Program-made: the position numbers and the translations under genes
Assembly: GCA_963768565.1 (NCBI GenBank)
Contig: CAVYIO010000038.1
Coordinates: 232,495-296,494 of the forward strand
Length of the DNA stretch: 64,000 nucleotides
DNA from: JABDKH01 sp963768565
GTDB lineage: Bacteria > Bacteroidota > Rhodothermia > Rhodothermales > JABDKH01
Direction of reading: 5' to 3'
The notes under the pieces: generated by a model
Database searches by the model: none
What the model was told of the DNA's origin: nothing
What the model saw: only the letters and a program-made list of their open reading frames with translations
In this document: positions 38,219-47,715 of the stretch, piece after piece
How positions within the stretch are numbered: position 1 is the stretch's first letter
Layout of the letters: the number at the start of each line of letters is the position of its first letter

Positions 38219-39376
38219 TCAAACGAGCGAAGCCGCCTTGGCCTTCAACTTTTCAACGTGGTCAAGAGCCTCCCAGGAGAATTCGTCGCGACCAAAGTGA
38301 CCGTATGCAGCGGTTTTTAGATAGCCGGGCTGCCGGAGCTTCAATCGCTTGATGATCACGGACGGGCGCAGATCAAAGACTTGACCAATGATTTCGACCA
38401 GTTGGTCATCCGGCATGACGCCCGTTCCATACGTGTTCACGTCAATCGACACGGGCCTTGCAATCCCGATCGCATAGGCGAGCTGAACTTCCACTTCGTC
38501 TGCCAGGTCTGCAGCGACGATGTTCTTTGCCACGTGACGCGCCGCATATGTAGCCGACCGATCGACTTTGGTCGGATCCTTGCCACTGAACGCACCGCCA
38601 CCGTGTGCGCCGCGACCGCCATACGTGTCTACGATGATCTTGCGTCCCGTGAGACCGGTATCTCCGTGCGGTCCGCCGATGACGAAGCGGCCGGTCGGGT
38701 TTACATGGAGAATAAGTTTGTCGTCCAGAAGCTCCGCCGGAATGACGCGCGGGATCAGGAATTTGCGCACGTCGCGTGCGATTTCTTCAGGCTCGACGGT
38801 ATCCGCATGCTGTGTAGAAACAACAATCGTGTGAACCCTGCGCGGGGTCTTGCGATCGTCTTCGTATTCGATGGTAACCTGGGCTTTCGAGTCAGGCCGC
38901 AGGTACGGCATCTTGTCCGAGTTCTTTCGGATGTCCGCCAGTTCGCGCATCAAGCCATGGGCGAACATAATCGCCATTGGCATGAATTCAGGGGTCTCGC
39001 GACACGCGTATCCGAACATCATCCCCTGATCTCCGGCACCGATATCCTCCGAACCCACGACACCTCTCGAGATGTCATCGCTCTGCTCATGAATGCTGCT
39101 GAGCACGCCGCACGAATCGGCGTCGAAACGGAGCGTCGGGTCGTTGTAGCCTATTTCTCGTATCACCTCTCTGGCGATGTCCTGAACGTCGACGTATCCA
39201 TTGGAGGTGACCTCACCGGACAGCACTACCAGGCCGGTGGTTACGAGGGTTTCCACCGCGACACGACTTTCCGGATCCTCCTTCAGCAGCGCGTCGAGGA
39301 TGGCGTCCGAGATCTGATCCGCGACCTTGTCGGGGTGACCCTCTGACACAGATTCGGATGTGAATAGGTAGGACAT
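38219..39376 (-). CDS. metK: S-adenosylmethionine synthetase
   Basis: MetK makes SAM from methionine and ATP. From ATG 39376 it is 385 residues: FTSESVSEGHPDKVADQISD at the N-terminus, IGAGDQGMMFGYA (ATP-binding), GGPHGDTGLTGRKII, and the phosphate loop GGGAFSGKDPTKVDRSA. The open frame runs 52 codons further upstream with no homologous content, so the ATG at 39376 is the start. Together with ahcY it covers part of the methyl cycle. Confidence 0.96.
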   Translation of the reverse strand: MSYLFTSESVSEGHPDKVADQISDAILDALLKEDPESRVAVETLVTTGLVVLSGEVTSNGYVDVQDIAREVIREIGYNDPTLRFDADSCGVLSSIHEQSDDISRGVVGSEDIGAGDQGMMFGYACRETPEFMPMAIMFAHGLMRELADIRKNSDKMPYLRPDSKAQVTIEYEDDRKTPRRVHTIVVSTQHADTVEPEEIARDVRKFLIPRVIPAELLDDKLILHVNPTGRFVIGGPHGDTGLTGRKIIVDTYGGRGAHGGGAFSGKDPTKVDRSATYAARHVAKNIVAADLADEVEVQLAYAIGIARPVSIDVNTYGTGVMPDDQLVEIIGQVFDLRPSVIIKRLKLRQPGYLKTAAYGHFGRDEFSWEALDHVEKLKAKAASLV

Positions 39377-39720
39377 AGTCAGAATGTTAACTGTTAAGGG
39401 GTTCTTCTTGAGAGGCCGTTGCCGGATAGACCAAACGCCCCGAGGAACGAGGAAACAATGAACTAGCAAACGCCTTCGAAGCGAGATAGGTTCGGTAAAA
39501 ATACCCATCAGGCGCCCGTCCAGCCAGACCAAAATCTTGCGACGGATTCCTGGTCGGCCTATACGAAGTCTGTATCAAGCATCGTCATGCAAATTGCTTA
39601 TGGTGCGGGCCTAGTGTAGCTTTTGCGGTTCTGCGCAGCACTGAGGACGCGAAAAACGCGTTTCCGAGTCTTATTTCGGGTTGCTGCGGGCCGCACGTAC
39701 AAATTGACGGAGACCAACCC
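39377..39720. other. Divergent region between metK and acpP
   Basis: This 344-bp stretch holds the leaders of metK (minus) and acpP (plus). I looked for a SAM riboswitch on the metK side but found no SAM-I or SAM-II core. A GGAG at 39709-39712 is the likely ribosome site of acpP. No gene is supported here. Confidence 0.4.
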
Positions 39721-39963
39721 ATGTCAAACGATATCGCCTCAAAGGTCAGTGCCATCATCGTTGAAAAACTCGGCGTCGACGAGGCTGACATCACGCCTGA
39801 GGCATCGTTCACGAATGATCTCGGCGCAGACTCCCTTGACACGGTCGAGCTTATTATGGAGTTCGAAAAGGAGTTCGACCTGACGATTCCGGACGAGGAA
39901 GCTGAGAATATTGGAACGGTCGGTGACGCCGTTACCTACCTGAGCGAGAAGGTTGGCAGCTGA
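39721..39963 (+). CDS. acpP: Acyl carrier protein
   Basis: This 80-residue acidic helical protein carries growing fatty acids on a phosphopantetheine arm. The attachment site is Ser38 in GADSLDTVELIMEFE. The rest (TIPDEEAENIGTVGDAVTYL) is the usual helix III-IV sequence. fabF starts 27 bases downstream on the same strand, the common acpP-fabF pair. Confidence 0.96.
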   Translation: MSNDIASKVSAIIVEKLGVDEADITPEASFTNDLGADSLDTVELIMEFEKEFDLTIPDEEAENIGTVGDAVTYLSEKVGS

Positions 39964-39990
39964 TCCCAACATTTTCGCGTTGATCGTCTT

Positions 39991-41250
39991 ATGCAAAACA
40001 GAGCTCGAAGGGTTGTCGTAACCGGGATGGGGGCACTTACCCCCATTGGCTTGTCCGTTGACGAGTTCTGGCAAGGAATGATGGCGGGTCGGAGCGGAGC
40101 CGCTCTGATCACCAAGTTCGACACCGAACCGTTCGCGTCGAAATTCGCATGCGAGTTGGACGGCTACGATCCGACCACGGATATGGATCGCAAGCAGGCT
40201 CGACGACTGGATGGTTTCTGCCAGTACGCGCTGTCGGTCGCCAAGCAGGCCGTCATCGATGCCGGGGTCGATACCACGACGCTCTCCGACGAGGAAAGGG
40301 ATCGTACCGCTGTCATTTTCGGCAGCGGAATTGGAGGCATCAAGGTGTTTGCTGAGCAGGTTCAGACGTACCTGGAAAGCGGCGTCAGGAGGCTTTCGCC
40401 TTTCTTCATTCCGATGCTTATCCCGGATATAGCCGCCGGCTACATCTCCATCGAGTATGGATTTCGGGGGCCGAATTATTGTGTCGTATCAGCCTGCGCC
40501 ACCGGGAATAACAACATTGGAGACGCTTTTATGCTCATACAGAGAGGGCTGGCCGATGCCGCCGTCTGTGGAGGAGCGGAGTCCAGTGTGACGGAGATGG
40601 GCATTGGCGGCTTCAACGCCATGAAGGCCCTGTCGACGCGGAACGACGACCCGACGACTGCCAGTCGGCCGTTTGACGCGACGCGCGACGGATTTGTGAT
40701 GGGCGAGGGTGCCGGCGCGCTATACCTCGAGGAGCTCGAATACGCGAGAGCCCGCGGAGCGAGGATCCATGCCGAAGTCGTCGGCATTGGAATGAGTGCC
40801 GATGCTCATCATATCACCGCTCCCGCACCGGACGGCCGCGGCGCTTCGGTAGCCATGCGTTCCTCCTTGCGCGACGCCGGACTTGAGATCGAGGATGTGG
40901 ACTACCTGAATATGCACGGCACGTCGACGCCGCTGGGCGATATCGCGGAGACGAACGCCATCAAGACCGTGTTTGGTGATCACGCCTACAAGATGAACCT
41001 GTCCTCTACCAAGAGCATGACCGGGCACCTGCTCGGAGCGGCAGGAGCCGTGGAGGCGATCGCAACGATTCTCGCGATCAAAAACGATCGCGTGCCGCCC
41101 ACAATAAATTTTGAGCATGCAGATCCGGCGTGTGATCTGAACTACACGTTCAATGAGCCGCAGGATCGGGAAGTCAATGTGGGAGTGAGCAACGCGTTCG
41201 GCTTCGGCGGACACAACACCAGCCTTGTCTTCAAGAAATTCTCGGATTGA
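39991..41250 (+). CDS. fabF: Beta-ketoacyl-ACP synthase II
   Basis: This condensing enzyme of fatty acid elongation joins malonyl-ACP to acyl-ACP. The protein has 419 residues: catalytic Cys169 in VVSACATGNNNIG, first His in YLNMHGTSTPLGD, and second His in SMTGHLLGAAGAVEA. The end NAFGFGGHNTSLVF is typical. It is cotranscribed with acpP, and a good terminator follows at 41274-41305. Confidence 0.96.
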   Translation: MQNRARRVVVTGMGALTPIGLSVDEFWQGMMAGRSGAALITKFDTEPFASKFACELDGYDPTTDMDRKQARRLDGFCQYALSVAKQAVIDAGVDTTTLSDEERDRTAVIFGSGIGGIKVFAEQVQTYLESGVRRLSPFFIPMLIPDIAAGYISIEYGFRGPNYCVVSACATGNNNIGDAFMLIQRGLADAAVCGGAESSVTEMGIGGFNAMKALSTRNDDPTTASRPFDATRDGFVMGEGAGALYLEELEYARARGARIHAEVVGIGMSADAHHITAPAPDGRGASVAMRSSLRDAGLEIEDVDYLNMHGTSTPLGDIAETNAIKTVFGDHAYKMNLSSTKSMTGHLLGAAGAVEAIATILAIKNDRVPPTINFEHADPACDLNYTFNEPQDREVNVGVSNAFGFGGHNTSLVFKKFSD

Positions 41251-41273
41251 TCGCAGCGTGAACGATCCTCACG

Positions 41274-41305
41274 AAGCCCATCGCGCAGGTGGGCTTTTCC
41301 TTTTT
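41274..41305 (+). terminator. Rho-independent terminator of acpP-fabF
   Basis: Arms AGCCCA and TGGGCT enclose a nine-base loop and are followed by TTCCTTTTT on the plus strand. The hairpin lies 24 bases after the fabF stop and just before the end of the convergent DUF721 gene. Confidence 0.8.
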
Positions 41306-41309
41306 GCGG

Positions 41310-41606
41310 CTATCTGAAAATGATCTCGCGGACTATCTTCTTGCCGACAAACTCGTTGACGCGATCTCGCCATTCCTCTCGCTGCAGGTTGAGTTCGTAG
41401 CGCCACGTCGGCGACGTGATCTTGATTGTCATCCGGCCTGATTTGACGCGAACCGAATCTGTCACTGCGATAATGGCCGGACCTGCAAGCTCGGCCCAGG
41501 CCTCCACCGCCTTCGCCTCTTGAAGTCGAGGACCGATACCCAGGCGTTCGACGAGCTCGCTGAGCACCGCGCCAATATGTTGTGGTGTGCCGGATCGATA
41601 GGCCAT
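41310..41606 (-). CDS. DUF721/DciA-like protein
   Basis: This 98-residue protein matches DUF721 in size and pattern: HIGAVLSELVERLGIGPRL at the N-terminus, AVEAWAELAGPAIIAVTDSV in the middle, and SPTWRYELNLQREEWRDRVN. Some DUF721 proteins (DciA) act as replicative helicase loaders, but short Bacteroidota-type members are poorly studied. It stands alone, convergent with fabF. Confidence 0.8.
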   Translation of the reverse strand: MAYRSGTPQHIGAVLSELVERLGIGPRLQEAKAVEAWAELAGPAIIAVTDSVRVKSGRMTIKITSPTWRYELNLQREEWRDRVNEFVGKKIVREIIFR

Positions 41607-41709
41607 AGGTTTCGCACTTCAATTCGGACCAATAAAGGACCTATTTTTGATAATAGCTGAGCCGAGTTCCTCATCGCCGCACACCGGCACGAAATTCAGC
41701 CAAAAGCAC

Positions 41710-43152
41710 ATGAAGCGCATAAGATCGTCAGAGCCTGATGGGAGACACGTCGCGGGTTACGTCGCCCGATTCGTTGTGGCTGGATTTCTCCTTGTGGCGC
41801 CAACCGACGAGGCCGCCAGCCAGGCGGACACGCTTCGCTACGACCTCGGCAGCGCCATTCAGCGCGCGCTGGAGGCCAGTCCCGAGGTATCGGCCGTGGC
41901 AGCGCGGAGGGACTTCGCCTCGGCACGGGCAGGGCTCGCGAGAGCAAGTCGCTACCTGACAGAGTTCACGCTCACCTCCGCGCACGCCCCGGCACCTGGA
42001 CTCGACAACCCGAACGGCACGGCCACCGATCAGCTCTTCCTGGATCCGGATGTGCGCAACGACTGGAACTCTCTGCGCCCGTTCAATGAGGTGGAGGTCG
42101 AGTTCCTCCAGCCGCTGTACACCTGGGGTGAACTCGGCGGTAACATTCGGGCCGCGACGAGCGCTGTGGTGATGGAAGACGCGTCGATTCGCGACAAGGA
42201 AATTGATGTCGCCTACCGGACCGCGGAGCTGTATTACGGGCTCTTGCTTACCGAGGCGTTGACGGTCGTCGTAAAAGACGCAGGCGACATCGTTGAACAG
42301 GCAAAAGAGGAGATTGACCGACTGCTCCAGGAGGGCGCGGCCGACGTCGACGACGCGGACCTCTTTCAGGTACTCATCACAGAGCAGGAGTTCAAACGGC
42401 GCGTAGTCGAAGTCGACGAGAAGCGGCGTACCGCCGGCATGGCTTTGCGTCGCCAGCTGTTCCTTCCGGACGATGCGACCGTTGCGGTGGACGAGGTCAT
42501 CCTGACACAGATTCGGCTCGAGCCTGAGACCCTGGAGTCGTATCAGGAACTGGCGATGCTGAATCGACCGGAACTGGAGCGTGCAAACGCCGGCCTGGCC
42601 GCTCGTCGGGCGCTGGTGGACGTGGCCAGATCCAATTACTATCCGAAGATCTTTCTGGGAGGGCGATTTCGGGCTGCAGGTACTTCGGGTAGGTACAGTC
42701 AGTCGAATCCCTATCACGGCGACCGGCTGCGCGGCACGAGCGTTGAGGCCGGGCTGGGCGTACGCCTCGGACTCAGCTTTCACCAGACACGCGCTCGCGT
42801 GGAGCAGGCTCGCGCACAGGCAGATGAAGTTGGTTTCCAGCTGGACGGACTGAGGCAGTTGATCCTTTTCGAGGTAGAGGAGGCGTTTCGAGGACTGTCC
42901 ATTGCCGACGCCGCGTTGATGTCCGCCCGGGAGGCGTACCGACTGAGCAAGGAATGGCTTCAGATGGAGACCGTGAACTTCGACCTCGACCTGGGCGATA
43001 CCGAGAATCTCGTAAAAGCCGTCCGCGCCAACCTTGACCTGCAAGCCGACCAGTACCAGGCGACCTATCGCTACAACCTGGCGGCGCTCAAACTCCTTCG
43101 ATCGTGCGGGATGCTCAGGCAGACCATTAACTCCGGCATACTTGTTGAATGA
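41710..43152 (+). CDS. TolC-family outer-membrane efflux protein
   Basis: This 480-residue protein has an N-terminal signal segment (YVARFVVAGFLLVAPTDEAA) and two long outer-membrane-efflux helical repeats typical of TolC. YDLGSAIQRALEASPEVSAV starts the first helix, and LNRPELERANAGLAARRALV the second repeat. The end NLAALKLLRSCGM matches the family. The ATG at 41710 directly precedes the signal. No inner-membrane pump or adaptor is adjacent. An MlaC-like gene follows 75 bp later, so it may work in lipid or small-molecule traffic. Confidence 0.88.
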   Translation: MKRIRSSEPDGRHVAGYVARFVVAGFLLVAPTDEAASQADTLRYDLGSAIQRALEASPEVSAVAARRDFASARAGLARASRYLTEFTLTSAHAPAPGLDNPNGTATDQLFLDPDVRNDWNSLRPFNEVEVEFLQPLYTWGELGGNIRAATSAVVMEDASIRDKEIDVAYRTAELYYGLLLTEALTVVVKDAGDIVEQAKEEIDRLLQEGAADVDDADLFQVLITEQEFKRRVVEVDEKRRTAGMALRRQLFLPDDATVAVDEVILTQIRLEPETLESYQELAMLNRPELERANAGLAARRALVDVARSNYYPKIFLGGRFRAAGTSGRYSQSNPYHGDRLRGTSVEAGLGVRLGLSFHQTRARVEQARAQADEVGFQLDGLRQLILFEVEEAFRGLSIADAALMSAREAYRLSKEWLQMETVNFDLDLGDTENLVKAVRANLDLQADQYQATYRYNLAALKLLRSCGMLRQTINSGILVE

Positions 43153-43226
43153 CTGTACGGTAGAGGCTGAAACCGTCAGCCAGCATATCGGGTAGACCCC
43201 GAAATCTTCATTGACCGTCTTGTATC

Positions 43227-43826
43227 GTGTACAGAATCGTAGTCATAGCAGTCCTGATGCTCACCGCAGCGGTCCTTCCGTTGTCCGCAATCGCACAGAA
43301 GTCGCCGGCCGAGATCAGAAAGATGCTGCAGGCGAGGGACCTCGAGATCAAGACCATCCTGGGTGATCGAGACACTTTCAGCGCCGGACAGAAGGAAACG
43401 CTCAAGAGCGTCGTCAACGGAATCATCGACTTCGAGACAATGGGTCGTGAGGCGCTGGGGCCGCACTGGGAGCCTCTCACAACCGAGCAGCGTGGTCGAT
43501 TCGTGGAGGTCTTCAGCGACATTGTGAGATCGCAGTCGCTGTCAAACCTGGACGTATACCGCGCTCCGGTCACGTACGATGAAATCACGGTCGCCGACAA
43601 TAGCGCACGTGTCATAACGTCAACCGTCTACAAGGACGTCCCGGCCCGTGTGACATACGAGATGTTGTACCGGCAGAACGGATGGTTTATCGCTGACATC
43701 ATCCTTGATGACGTGAGCACTACGGGCGGCTACTCCCGTTCATTCCAGTCCGTCATTCGGAAGAAGGGATTTGACGCGTTGATGACGAGTCTTGAGAAAC
43801 GACGGGCTCGCGACACGACAAGTTGA
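43227..43826 (+). CDS. mlaC: MlaC/Ttg2D-family periplasmic lipid-binding protein
   Basis: This 199-residue periplasmic protein has a cleavable signal (MLTAAVLPLSAIAQK). The MlaC fold is indicated by FSAGQKETLKSVVNGIIDFE, LGPHWEPLTTEQRGRFVEVF, and PARVTYEMLYRQNGWFIADI with the terminal YSRSFQSVIRKKG. MlaC carries phospholipids between the membranes with MlaFEDB, but none of those genes is in the window. The start is GTG at 43227. It is on the same strand as the TolC-like gene. Confidence 0.88.
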   Translation: MYRIVVIAVLMLTAAVLPLSAIAQKSPAEIRKMLQARDLEIKTILGDRDTFSAGQKETLKSVVNGIIDFETMGREALGPHWEPLTTEQRGRFVEVFSDIVRSQSLSNLDVYRAPVTYDEITVADNSARVITSTVYKDVPARVTYEMLYRQNGWFIADIILDDVSTTGGYSRSFQSVIRKKGFDALMTSLEKRRARDTTS

Positions 43827-43851
43827 TCCTGGAGCGGCCCAGGCGTGACGG

Positions 43852-45351
43852 TCACGTCGGCAGCGACGATCTGCCGATTCCCGCAGCACGCAGAACGCCC
43901 AGCACCACCAGGTAGACGGCAAGGGATATCAACGCGACCACCAATCGGCCGGGGACAAACTGATCCATGTAGGTCGTGAAGTGCGCCGTGGCGACGACAA
44001 CGGCAAGTCCCAACAGACCTGCGAGGTGCGGCGCGTACATCTCCTTGATCAGGGCCCGCGCCCGTATCACCCAGCGCATCTCCGCCAGTTCGAGAGCACG
44101 TGTCAGGATGGCTGCGAGTGCTGATGCCGCGGCAGCCCCAAGAGGGCCAAAAAGCGGAATCCACCACAGATTGAGTAGTACGTTCGAGCTGGCCGTAGTG
44201 ACACTGTTGAACAGGTTATACCCCGAGTGACCGGTCATGACCACGACATTTCCTGCCAGTCCAAGGCTGCACTGGAGATAGGGAATGAGGAGTAGCACCA
44301 GCATGAACTGCGTGTCCTCCCCGAAGAAGTCGGGATGTACGAGGCGCAGGAGGTCTCCTCGAAGGACCACGACGGCAAGCACGATGGGGATTGCCCACGT
44401 CGCGATCCAGCGCGACGTAACGGAATATGCGCGGGACAGTTCGTCTATGCGCCGGCCGTGGTACAGCTGCACGATGTGAGGAGCAAACGCCGACGAGAAC
44501 ACAAGCTTTACATGTCGGATCTCGCGTACGATCAGTGCTCCCGCGCCATAGAGCCCGATGGTCGAAGCTCCGTAGCCAAACATCCCGAGCATCACGACGT
44601 CGATATTCGTAATGAATTGCTCGAGTGTCCGATTCAAATTCTGCGGCAGCGCGAACCTGAGCATCTCACCGCTGGGACGAAACGACCGGATAGCTCGCCA
44701 GGCGGATCGCCAGGAAAGCTCTCGATTGAAGACGAAGATGGCAATGACCGAAATCGCGCACTGAGTGAGAACGTACGCCATGACGATTCCGATTTCGCTT
44801 GGCCAGATGTTCCAGAGTGCACCCGCCAGTATCACCAGAAGTGCGGGCCGAGCGACACCGTTTACCGCGGCCTCGTACTTCATGATCTTCAGGCCCTGTG
44901 TCGCCCCCAGCACGATGCGGTCGAATGCCATAAGCGGCATCACCAGCACCATCCATCTCAGCATCAGCAGTAGTCGATCACCAAATTCCGGAAAGAACCG
45001 GGGCACGACGCTGGCTCCTAGCGTCGCAGTCACGGCGATCAGACCGACGGCGAACAACACACTCCAGGCAAGCGCATTTACCAGCGCCTGGTAGAGCGCG
45101 GGGTTATCTCGCCCGGGTTGTCCGTCAGAGTGGCGTGCTACGTAGAGCAGGGCGCCATCCCGAAAGCCGGCCGTCAGAAAAGCGATACTCATCTCCACGA
45201 GGGAGACCGCGGTGATGTAGACGCCAAAAACCTCGACTCCATACAGCCTGTTGACGAGGATCAGGAATGCCGGACCGGCCAGTCTGCCGGCCAATCCCAT
45301 GGCGTTTACCACGGCACCACTGCGAATCTCGGATTGTCGGCTATTCATCAT
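43852..45351 (-). CDS. Polysaccharide flippase, Wzx/MATE superfamily
   Basis: This 499-residue integral membrane protein has about 12-14 hydrophobic helices. The N-terminus (AVVNAMGLAGRLAGPAFLIL, RLYGVEVFGVYITAV) and mid-region (MLRFALPQNLNRTLEQFITN, VVMLGMFGYGASTIGLYGAG) are typical of oligosaccharide flippases. It would move lipid-linked glycans across the inner membrane. The start may be ATG 45351 or 45348. No glycan cluster surrounds it; the nearest glycosyltransferase is near 4 kb. Confidence 0.85.
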   Translation of the reverse strand: MMNSRQSEIRSGAVVNAMGLAGRLAGPAFLILVNRLYGVEVFGVYITAVSLVEMSIAFLTAGFRDGALLYVARHSDGQPGRDNPALYQALVNALAWSVLFAVGLIAVTATLGASVVPRFFPEFGDRLLLMLRWMVLVMPLMAFDRIVLGATQGLKIMKYEAAVNGVARPALLVILAGALWNIWPSEIGIVMAYVLTQCAISVIAIFVFNRELSWRSAWRAIRSFRPSGEMLRFALPQNLNRTLEQFITNIDVVMLGMFGYGASTIGLYGAGALIVREIRHVKLVFSSAFAPHIVQLYHGRRIDELSRAYSVTSRWIATWAIPIVLAVVVLRGDLLRLVHPDFFGEDTQFMLVLLLIPYLQCSLGLAGNVVVMTGHSGYNLFNSVTTASSNVLLNLWWIPLFGPLGAAAASALAAILTRALELAEMRWVIRARALIKEMYAPHLAGLLGLAVVVATAHFTTYMDQFVPGRLVVALISLAVYLVVLGVLRAAGIGRSSLPT

Positions 45352-45661
45352 TGATTGATGAATTCATGGAAATAGAGGTGCCGTGGCCTGTGAGGGAGGT
45401 TCCGATCTGACAATCATGCGCCCCCTTGCGATCGGCCGGCCGTACCGAGCAATTTCAACTGGAACGACCGACACCGCGCGCTCTGTTCCTTCGACATGAA
45501 AGACACGACGTCGCCGGGCGGAACGGCCTGTGCGAGATCTGGCACACGATCCCCGCGACAAGCCCATTTATCGTCCTATTCATAGCGCATTTGTCTGCGT
45601 TGGCCTATTATTGACAGCTTGCAACTTATACAGAAGTCAAAGCCAGGAGAAGTCACAGCAC
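45352..45661. other. Divergent leader between flippase and ino1
   Basis: This stretch separates the divergent flippase and ino1 genes. An open frame runs from 45530 into ino1, but the leading part is not conserved in type. AGGAG near 45643-45647 is a possible ribosome site for ATG 45662. Nothing else was recognised. Confidence 0.4.
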
Positions 45662-46993
45662 ATGCCAGCTCAACCGTATAGCCGCCACAGCGGTAAGCTC
45701 CTCGTTCTGACCCCGGGCATGGGTGCCGTCGCCACGACATTCATTGCGGGCGTCGAAGCGGTCCGTAAAGGACATGCACTGCCGATTGGCTCAGTCTCCC
45801 AGATGCAGACGATCCGCCTCGGATTGCGGTCCGAAAATCGTAGTCCCCTTATCCGGGACTTCCTGGATCTCGCCCCTCTGGACGACCTTGAGTTTGGCGG
45901 CTGGGATGTGTTTCCTGACGATGCTTACGAGGCTGCGGAACGGGCCGCCGTACTTCAGCCGTCGACGCTCGCCCCTCTGAAAGACTTCCTCCACACAATC
46001 AAGCCGATGACGGCTGCGTTCGACCGCCAGTATGTCAAACGGCTCGACGGTCCGAACGTAAAGAAGGCTGCGAACAAGAAGGAACTCGCGGAGAGTCTTC
46101 GGGAGGACATTCGTACGCGCATTGCCGAGACGGGCGCGTCGCGAGCCGTCATGGTGTGGTGTGGTTCGACCGAGGTGTACCTGCAGCCGTCGGCGTGTCA
46201 CATGAACATCGATTCGTTCGAGAAGGGAATGCTGGACAATGACCCCGCTATTTCCCCGTCGCAGCTCTACGCGTATGCCGCCATCATGGAGGGTGTCCCC
46301 TACGCAAACGGAGCACCGAACCTCTCGGCCGATTCACCCGCGCTCGAGCAGCTCGCTCTACGAGAGGGCGTACCGATTGCCGGGAAAGACTTCAAGACCG
46401 GCCAGACCCTGATGAAGACGATTCTCGCGCCAGGTATGAAGGCACGAATGCTCGGGATTCGCGGCTGGTACTCAACAAATATCCTCGGCAATCGTGACGG
46501 TGAGGTACTGGACGACGCTGACAGCTTCAAAGCAAAGGAAGTCACGAAGACCGGAGTTCTCGACACGATACTTCAGCCGGAAGTCTATCCGGATCTGTAC
46601 AAGGATCTCTGTCACGTCGTGAAGATCAACTACTATCCCCCGCGAGGCGACGAGAAGGAGGGCTGGGACAACATCGATATTGTGGGATGGCTGGGCTATC
46701 AGATGCAGATCAAGGTCAATTTCCTGTGCCGCGATTCGATTCTCGCTGCACCGATCGTCCTGGATCTTGCCCTCTTTTTGGATCTCGCAGGTCGTGCGGG
46801 TCGCACAGGCATTCAGGAATGGCTCTCCTTCTATTTCAAGGGGCCTCACGTGCAATCAGGCCACGTACAGGAACACGATCTGTTCATTCAGCACTTCCGC
46901 CTGAAGAACACCCTGCGTGTCCTCGGAGGTGAAGAGCCGGTAACACATCTCTCCGAGAACTACACCTCCGCAGAGAATCTGGAGATGCTATGA
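45662..46993 (+). CDS. ino1: Inositol-3-phosphate synthase
   Basis: This enzyme turns glucose 6-phosphate into 1L-myo-inositol 1-phosphate with NAD. From ATG 45662 it is 443 residues: LLVLTPGMGAVATTFIAGVE (Rossmann loop), VWCGSTEVYLQPS, YAYAAIMEGVPYANGAPN, AGKDFKTGQTLMKT (catalytic lysines), and RGWYSTNILGNRDG. Its stop overlaps the next start (ATGA at 46990-46993), so the following nucleotidyltransferase should act on its product. Confidence 0.94.
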   Translation: MPAQPYSRHSGKLLVLTPGMGAVATTFIAGVEAVRKGHALPIGSVSQMQTIRLGLRSENRSPLIRDFLDLAPLDDLEFGGWDVFPDDAYEAAERAAVLQPSTLAPLKDFLHTIKPMTAAFDRQYVKRLDGPNVKKAANKKELAESLREDIRTRIAETGASRAVMVWCGSTEVYLQPSACHMNIDSFEKGMLDNDPAISPSQLYAYAAIMEGVPYANGAPNLSADSPALEQLALREGVPIAGKDFKTGQTLMKTILAPGMKARMLGIRGWYSTNILGNRDGEVLDDADSFKAKEVTKTGVLDTILQPEVYPDLYKDLCHVVKINYYPPRGDEKEGWDNIDIVGWLGYQMQIKVNFLCRDSILAAPIVLDLALFLDLAGRAGRTGIQEWLSFYFKGPHVQSGHVQEHDLFIQHFRLKNTLRVLGGEEPVTHLSENYTSAENLEML

Positions 46994-47586
46994 CAGGCTC
47001 CGAGCGTACTCGAACGGGCGTTATTCTGGCCGCAGGATTTGGCTCCAGGCTGGCCCTCGGTCGTGAAGATGCACTCCTGAAGCCCCTGACACCGGTCGGG
47101 GGTATTCCGCTGATCGAGCGAACGTTGAACAGCCTGCAACTCGCCGGCTGTTCACGCGCCGTCATCGTCCTGGGATATCAGGCCGACAACCTCGAGGCCG
47201 AGATTCGGCAGACGTACACCGGGCCACTGACGTTGGAGTTCGTCAATAACCCGCACTTCGACAAGAGCAACGGTTTGTCCGTCATCGCGGCGAAACGCGC
47301 GATCGGTGATGAGGAGTTTGTACTTGTCATGGCTGATCATGTGTTGGGCGATGAGCTGATGGAGATTGCGCGCCAGTGTGTTCCGCCGCCGGACGGTGCA
47401 TCTCTCCTTGTGGACTACAAGCTGGACGCCGTATTCGACATGGACGATGCCACGAAGGTGCTGGCACGGGCCGAACGCGTAGAGGCGATCGGTAAGCATA
47501 TCCAGGATTTCAACTGCATCGATACCGGCGTTTTCGTGTGCACGACGGGCCTGATTGAGCCAGAATCCATTGAAAGCAGACTGTAA
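46990..47586 (+). CDS. Inositol-phosphate cytidylyltransferase-like, truncated at the join
   Basis: This nucleotidyltransferase fragment of 198 residues has the signature GVILAAGFGSRLALG, LKPLTPVGGIPLIERTL, and FDKSNGLSVIAAKRAIG. The metal-binding region is VLVMADHVLGD, and FNCIDTGVFVCTTG lies near the end. Coupling to ino1 by ATGA fits CTP:inositol-1-phosphate cytidylyltransferase, which feeds inositol phospholipid or di-inositol-phosphate synthesis. The frame ends in a stop exactly where base composition changes and lacks the C-terminal part and any CDP-alcohol phosphotransferase domain. The gene is probably cut by the contig join. The precise substrate is an inference. Confidence 0.75.
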   Translation: MTGSERTRTGVILAAGFGSRLALGREDALLKPLTPVGGIPLIERTLNSLQLAGCSRAVIVLGYQADNLEAEIRQTYTGPLTLEFVNNPHFDKSNGLSVIAAKRAIGDEEFVLVMADHVLGDELMEIARQCVPPPDGASLLVDYKLDAVFDMDDATKVLARAERVEAIGKHIQDFNCIDTGVFVCTTGLIEPESIESRL

Positions 47587-47590
47587 AAAT
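47560..47590. other. Compositional and taxonomic junction
   Basis: Left of here genes are GC-rich and Rhodothermota/Bacteroidota-like; right of here DNA is AT-rich and gammaproteobacterial. The nucleotidyltransferase frame loses homologous content and stops at 47586. A TCTGACCCCC string follows directly, of a type often seen at transposon-associated repeats in gammaproteobacteria. No terminal repeat or target duplication was found around it. A chimeric contig is the simplest explanation. Confidence 0.75.
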
Positions 47591-47715
47591 CTGACCCCCT
47601 CCTTTAGTCATTAGCCAATCATTAAGCGACATTGAGTGTCTTTTTCTGGCATTGAAAATATCCACAACAACGGACATTCACTGTTGCGCTAATAACTCGT
47701 GATAAACAGTAAAGA

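Noticed and set aside
39377..39540. SAM riboswitch upstream of metK
   Set aside because: No SAM-I or SAM-II core could be matched; only isolated strings such as CGGCAACGG were seen.
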